A stretch of DNA of 64,000 nucleotides, from assembly GCA_026826555.1 (NCBI GenBank), contig JAKSZT010054215.1:27349800-27413799 (forward strand). The letters run 5' to 3'. The stretch's first letter is position 1. The number at the start of each line of letters is the position of its first letter. The position numbers were made by a program, and so were the translations under genes. The notes beneath the pieces are model-generated. The model was not told the DNA's origin and ran no database searches. It saw nothing but the letters and a program-made list of their open reading frames with translations. This stretch comes from Tolypeutes matacus. Lineage: Eukaryota; Chordata; Mammalia; Cingulata; Chlamyphoridae. Positions 61,375 to 64,000 of the stretch are shown one piece after another.

Positions 61375-62350
61375 AAAAATGACTTCTAAACTTAATGGCA
61401 TACAACAACAACCACATTGATTTTGCTTATAAATCTTCAGTTTGGGAAAGACTCAGGGAGAAGAGGTTGGCATCATCTAAGGTGGCTGAAGGCAGGGAGC
61501 TGGAAATAGCTGAAGTCTGGCTCATTCACATGTCCAGTGGTTGATGCTGGGAAGACTCAAACAGTGGGGGCCTGGGCAGTTGGGTCTCTGTGATGGTTAG
61601 GCTAATGTGTCAACTCGGCCAGGTAATTGTGTCCAGGTGTTAGGTCCAGCAAGCACTGGGCTAATTGTAATACAAGAGCATTTATGGACTTGGATCACCA
61701 GTGAATTTACTGCATGGATGGCTGATTACATCTGCATCAATCAGGGAGATTGCATCAGCAATGGGTGAGGCTTTTATCCTATCAGTTGAATGCCTTAAAA
61801 TCGGAAGTGATTTCAACATTCAGAGAGAATTTCCCAGCTCGTCTTTGGACAGCCATCTTCTCCCAGAAACTCAAGGACCTTTCATGGAACTTTCATTGGA
61901 GCCTCTGACTTGCAGCCTGCCTGTAGAACCTGGACTTGTGCATCCCCATGTTCGCATGAGAGACTCTGAAAAAATCTCATATTATTGACAGATATCTCCT
62001 GTTGATTCTGTTTCCCAAGAGAACCCTGACTAATACAGTCTCCTCAATCTCTCTTTAATTCTGTGTGGTCTCACCACATAGTCTCTGCAGCATGGAAGTT
62101 TCAGAGTAGCTAGACTTCCTACATGTTAGCTTAGGACTCCTAAGACAGCTATTTCAAGAGAGCGACAGTCAGATGGAAGCTTTTTGCCTTTCCTAAACTA
62201 GTCTCAGAAATCACACAACACAAATTCCAAAGCATTATATTCATTAGAAGTGAGTCACTAAAGTGAGTCCACTTTCAAGGAGAGGGGATTTAGATTCCAC
62301 CTTGACGGGAAGAGAGTCAAGGAAATTGTGGACATATTTTCAAACCACTG
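61375..62350 (-). mobile_element. Old MaLR-type LTR, antisense, split by a younger LTR
   Basis: The left arm (about 61375-61588) has 'cttctaaacttaatggcata', 'caacaacaaccacattg' and 'acatgtccagtggttgatgctg'. The right arm (62043-about 62350) has 'tctgtgtggtctcac', 'tagtctcagaaatcac', 'cattagaagtgagtcactaa' and 'aaggagaggggattta'. These blocks fit one MaLR-like LTR. The younger LTR at 61589-62037 with its duplication gtctc sits between them. Confidence 0.72.
61589..62037 (+). mobile_element. Solo LTR, ERVL/MaLR-like, with perfect 5-bp target duplication
   Basis: 449 bp from TGTGATGG to CTAATACA, with perfect gtctc at 61584-61588 and 62038-62042. It is the sister copy of 49481-49917 in the same orientation about 12 kb away. 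Its open frame of 95 codons (61701-61988) parallels that of the sister copy and has no known domain. There are no internal retroviral genes. It is among the least diverged elements in the window. Confidence 0.93.
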
Positions 62351-62599
62351 TAAAAATCATAAGAAAGATGTTCATTAGCCTTCCAAGTAGAGATGGCAAG
62401 GAGGTGCTTACATTTACTGGCCTGGAACTCAGAGCAAAGATCCAACCTGGTGATACAAATTTGAGAGCCAGAGAAGAGGTCAACAAACCAAGTTTTAGGC
62501 TACTCCAAAACTTAAAGGTTGGAAAGATGAGGCAGAAGTACCAAAGAATAACAAGAAGGAGAAGCAAAAAGTGGTATGGTGAAAACCAGGAAGTATAAT
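62351..62599. other. Unassigned non-coding sequence
   Basis: A 111-codon plus frame (62263-62598) overlaps this and the old LTR. Its composition is K/R-rich with no domain; I do not treat it as a gene. Confidence 0.45.
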
Positions 62600-62720
62600 T
62601 TCTTTAACTATTTTCCAACTAAAATGCAAGTTACATGAGGGCAGGGACTGTGTTATCTGTCCCTTTGTGAATTCCCAGAACAGTGCAGAAACTCAAAATA
62701 AATAATTTGGGGTGAAAAAA
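62600..62720 (+). mobile_element. L2 LINE 3' end, sense
   Basis: 'gcaagttacatgagggcagg', 'gactgtgttatctgtcc' and 'cccagaacagtgcagaaac' are the L2 3' end in order, ending with 'caaaataaataa'. Confidence 0.82.
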
Positions 62721-63294
62721 TGCTCAGTAACTGGAAGGATGTGAAACAGAGAAGCCTGGATGAGGATCTGGTGGTAATGAAGTCAATTCTTATCATGTAT
62801 TCAAAGTAGGTGCATTTCTGAAATCTTATAGTACATTTGGGGAAACTATATATCAGAGAGATGGTATCTGACATGTTGGGAAAGAATAAAGCCTTCACAG
62901 AAAGGAGGCAGCAGAAGAAAAGAAAAAGAAAGCCAATGACAGAATCTTGGGGGTATGCCAGCTTTTTCCCAGGTCTCCCTTCCACCAAGCTACAAATGTT
63001 CTGGGTTTTGTTTAGTTTTCTACCTTCATCATATATCTCTCTCCCCTTAGCTTTCTATGTCCTAGCTACAATAGTAGTCTTTCTTTTCCAAATGACCATA
63101 TTGGTCCATGGCACACAAAGCACTGTGAAAAAAAAAAAAATCACCATTTGGCATGACTGATTGTTCACATTTCAGGTCTGCCTGATTAATGCCTTCATCT
63201 ATCCCTGTTACTTGATCTAGGGAGCAAGGGAGAACAAAGTTGGAGTCTAGCATATCAACTACAAATGGTTAAAGGATGGGATAGGAAATTGGAG
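62721..63294. other. Unassigned non-coding sequence
   Basis: An A run lies at 63127-63140. Two overlapping frames (111 codons minus, 107 codons plus) show no domain. Confidence 0.45.
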
Positions 63295-63410
63295 GAGAAC
63301 ATTTATTAAGCAGTATATGTTTGCACATGTAACATTATCTCTAGCAACAACAGTGTGAATTTGGTACTATCCCAATTTTATAGAGTAGGAAATACAAGGT
63401 AAATAATTTC
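63295..63410 (-). mobile_element. MIR fragment, antisense
   Basis: 'aacatttattaagcagtat' start, 'acattatctctagcaac' and 'cccaattttatagagtagg' follow the antisense MIR 3' half. Confidence 0.68.
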
Positions 63411-64000
63411 CCTTGCTCACAAAGCTATTGGTCTGGTCCAATGTTCTGAAGCAACAAATGTAATAGGTATGGGAACTCAACCATGGGGAGATTGGGGATC
63501 CAGTTCAGAAAACTCAGCTATTTGAAACTAGCATTCAAAGCAGGAGTTGGTTATCAAAATCATAGGTCCAATCCTTGGAGTCTTGGAGAGCAAGGCAGAA
63601 TCACAAGTAATTGGGAAACTAATGTGCCAGGCACTAAGAATTAGAGCAAATGAAACCATGTTTGATAATTCCAATAGATTTGTAGTACCTGCATGGGTTC
63701 TTTTTCATAACATCTAGAGATAGCATTTGCATGTTGTATGTTTGTGATAATTAACCATTTTGAAAGGTAGCGTTGGTGGAGATAATTACACAACTGCACA
63801 TATATTTATAGTTTCCTATACAATCATAGGTGAGCAGAACACTTCACTGTTCAATTAATGACTGTTTAAATAATAGCTTGAACCACTGGATCAGCTCTCT
63901 TGTTGAGAAAATATAGCTTTGCCAAATAACTTCAAGAGCATAGAAAAATGCTCTTGAAATCCATGTTATAATTTCTAATCGTGGGAAATTTTGTCTGTAA
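63411..64000. other. Unassigned non-coding sequence
   Basis: Nothing recognised to the window edge. Confidence 0.45.

Noticed and set aside
49481..62037. A full ERV provirus bounded by the two similar LTRs
   Set aside because: The sequence between the copies is L1, MIR, CR1/L3 and unique DNA with no gag, pol or env remnant, and each LTR has its own different target duplication, so they are two independent solo LTRs.
62263..62598. 111-codon plus-strand K/R-rich frame
   Set aside because: It begins within an old antisense LTR and shows low-complexity basic composition only.

Overview
This window is mammalian nuclear DNA with no recognisable protein-coding or structural RNA gene. It is AT-rich, poor in CpG and full of dead retroelements. 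Its open reading frames are short (longest about 173 codons). Most of them lie in, or antisense to, LINE-1, LTR or other repeat sequence. The lineage clue is the DAS SINE, a tRNA-Ala-derived family known from armadillos and sloths. A dimeric copy at 42729-43120, an antisense monomer at 36855-36938 and a 43-bp head fragment at 8100-8142 all point to Xenarthra, most likely an armadillo or sloth. Family names here come from remembered consensus sequences, not from a database search.

Layout. Positions 65-4355 are an antisense L1 (ORF2 endonuclease side, inter-ORF region, ORF1, 5'UTR) split by a 689-bp LTR. Positions 4356-7015 are mostly single-copy. Positions 7016-9625 hold L1 pieces, the main one sense and carrying the tiny DAS insertion. 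Positions 9626-17390 are mostly unique with MIR and L2 relics, a second copy of the 689-bp LTR family (14323-14976) and a retroposed L1-3'UTR-like element (15002-15758). Positions 17395-19560 are old antisense L1 split by a MaLR-type LTR. Positions 19561-25050 are largely unique with MIR and LTR copies. Positions 25060-38700 are an almost unbroken run of antisense L1 fragments. Positions 38700-49475 are unique sequence with MIR, L2, three LTR or SINE insertions and simple repeats. Positions 49481-49917 and 61589-62037 are two closely matching solo LTRs with perfect 5-bp target duplications. Positions 50730-56240 are a nearly full-length sense L1 whose two ORFs are broken. Positions 56250-58670 are further L1 debris. 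Near 59400 lies a CR1/L3-type reverse transcriptase relic. The rest is unassigned.

Nothing here forms a pathway. The useful content is an insertion history: several elements have readable target-site duplications and nest inside one another, so relative ages can be ordered. Two unique stretches (about 5640-6740 and 20960-21430) could be conserved non-coding sequence, but this cannot be tested from one genome. I found no convincing undescribed biological system.
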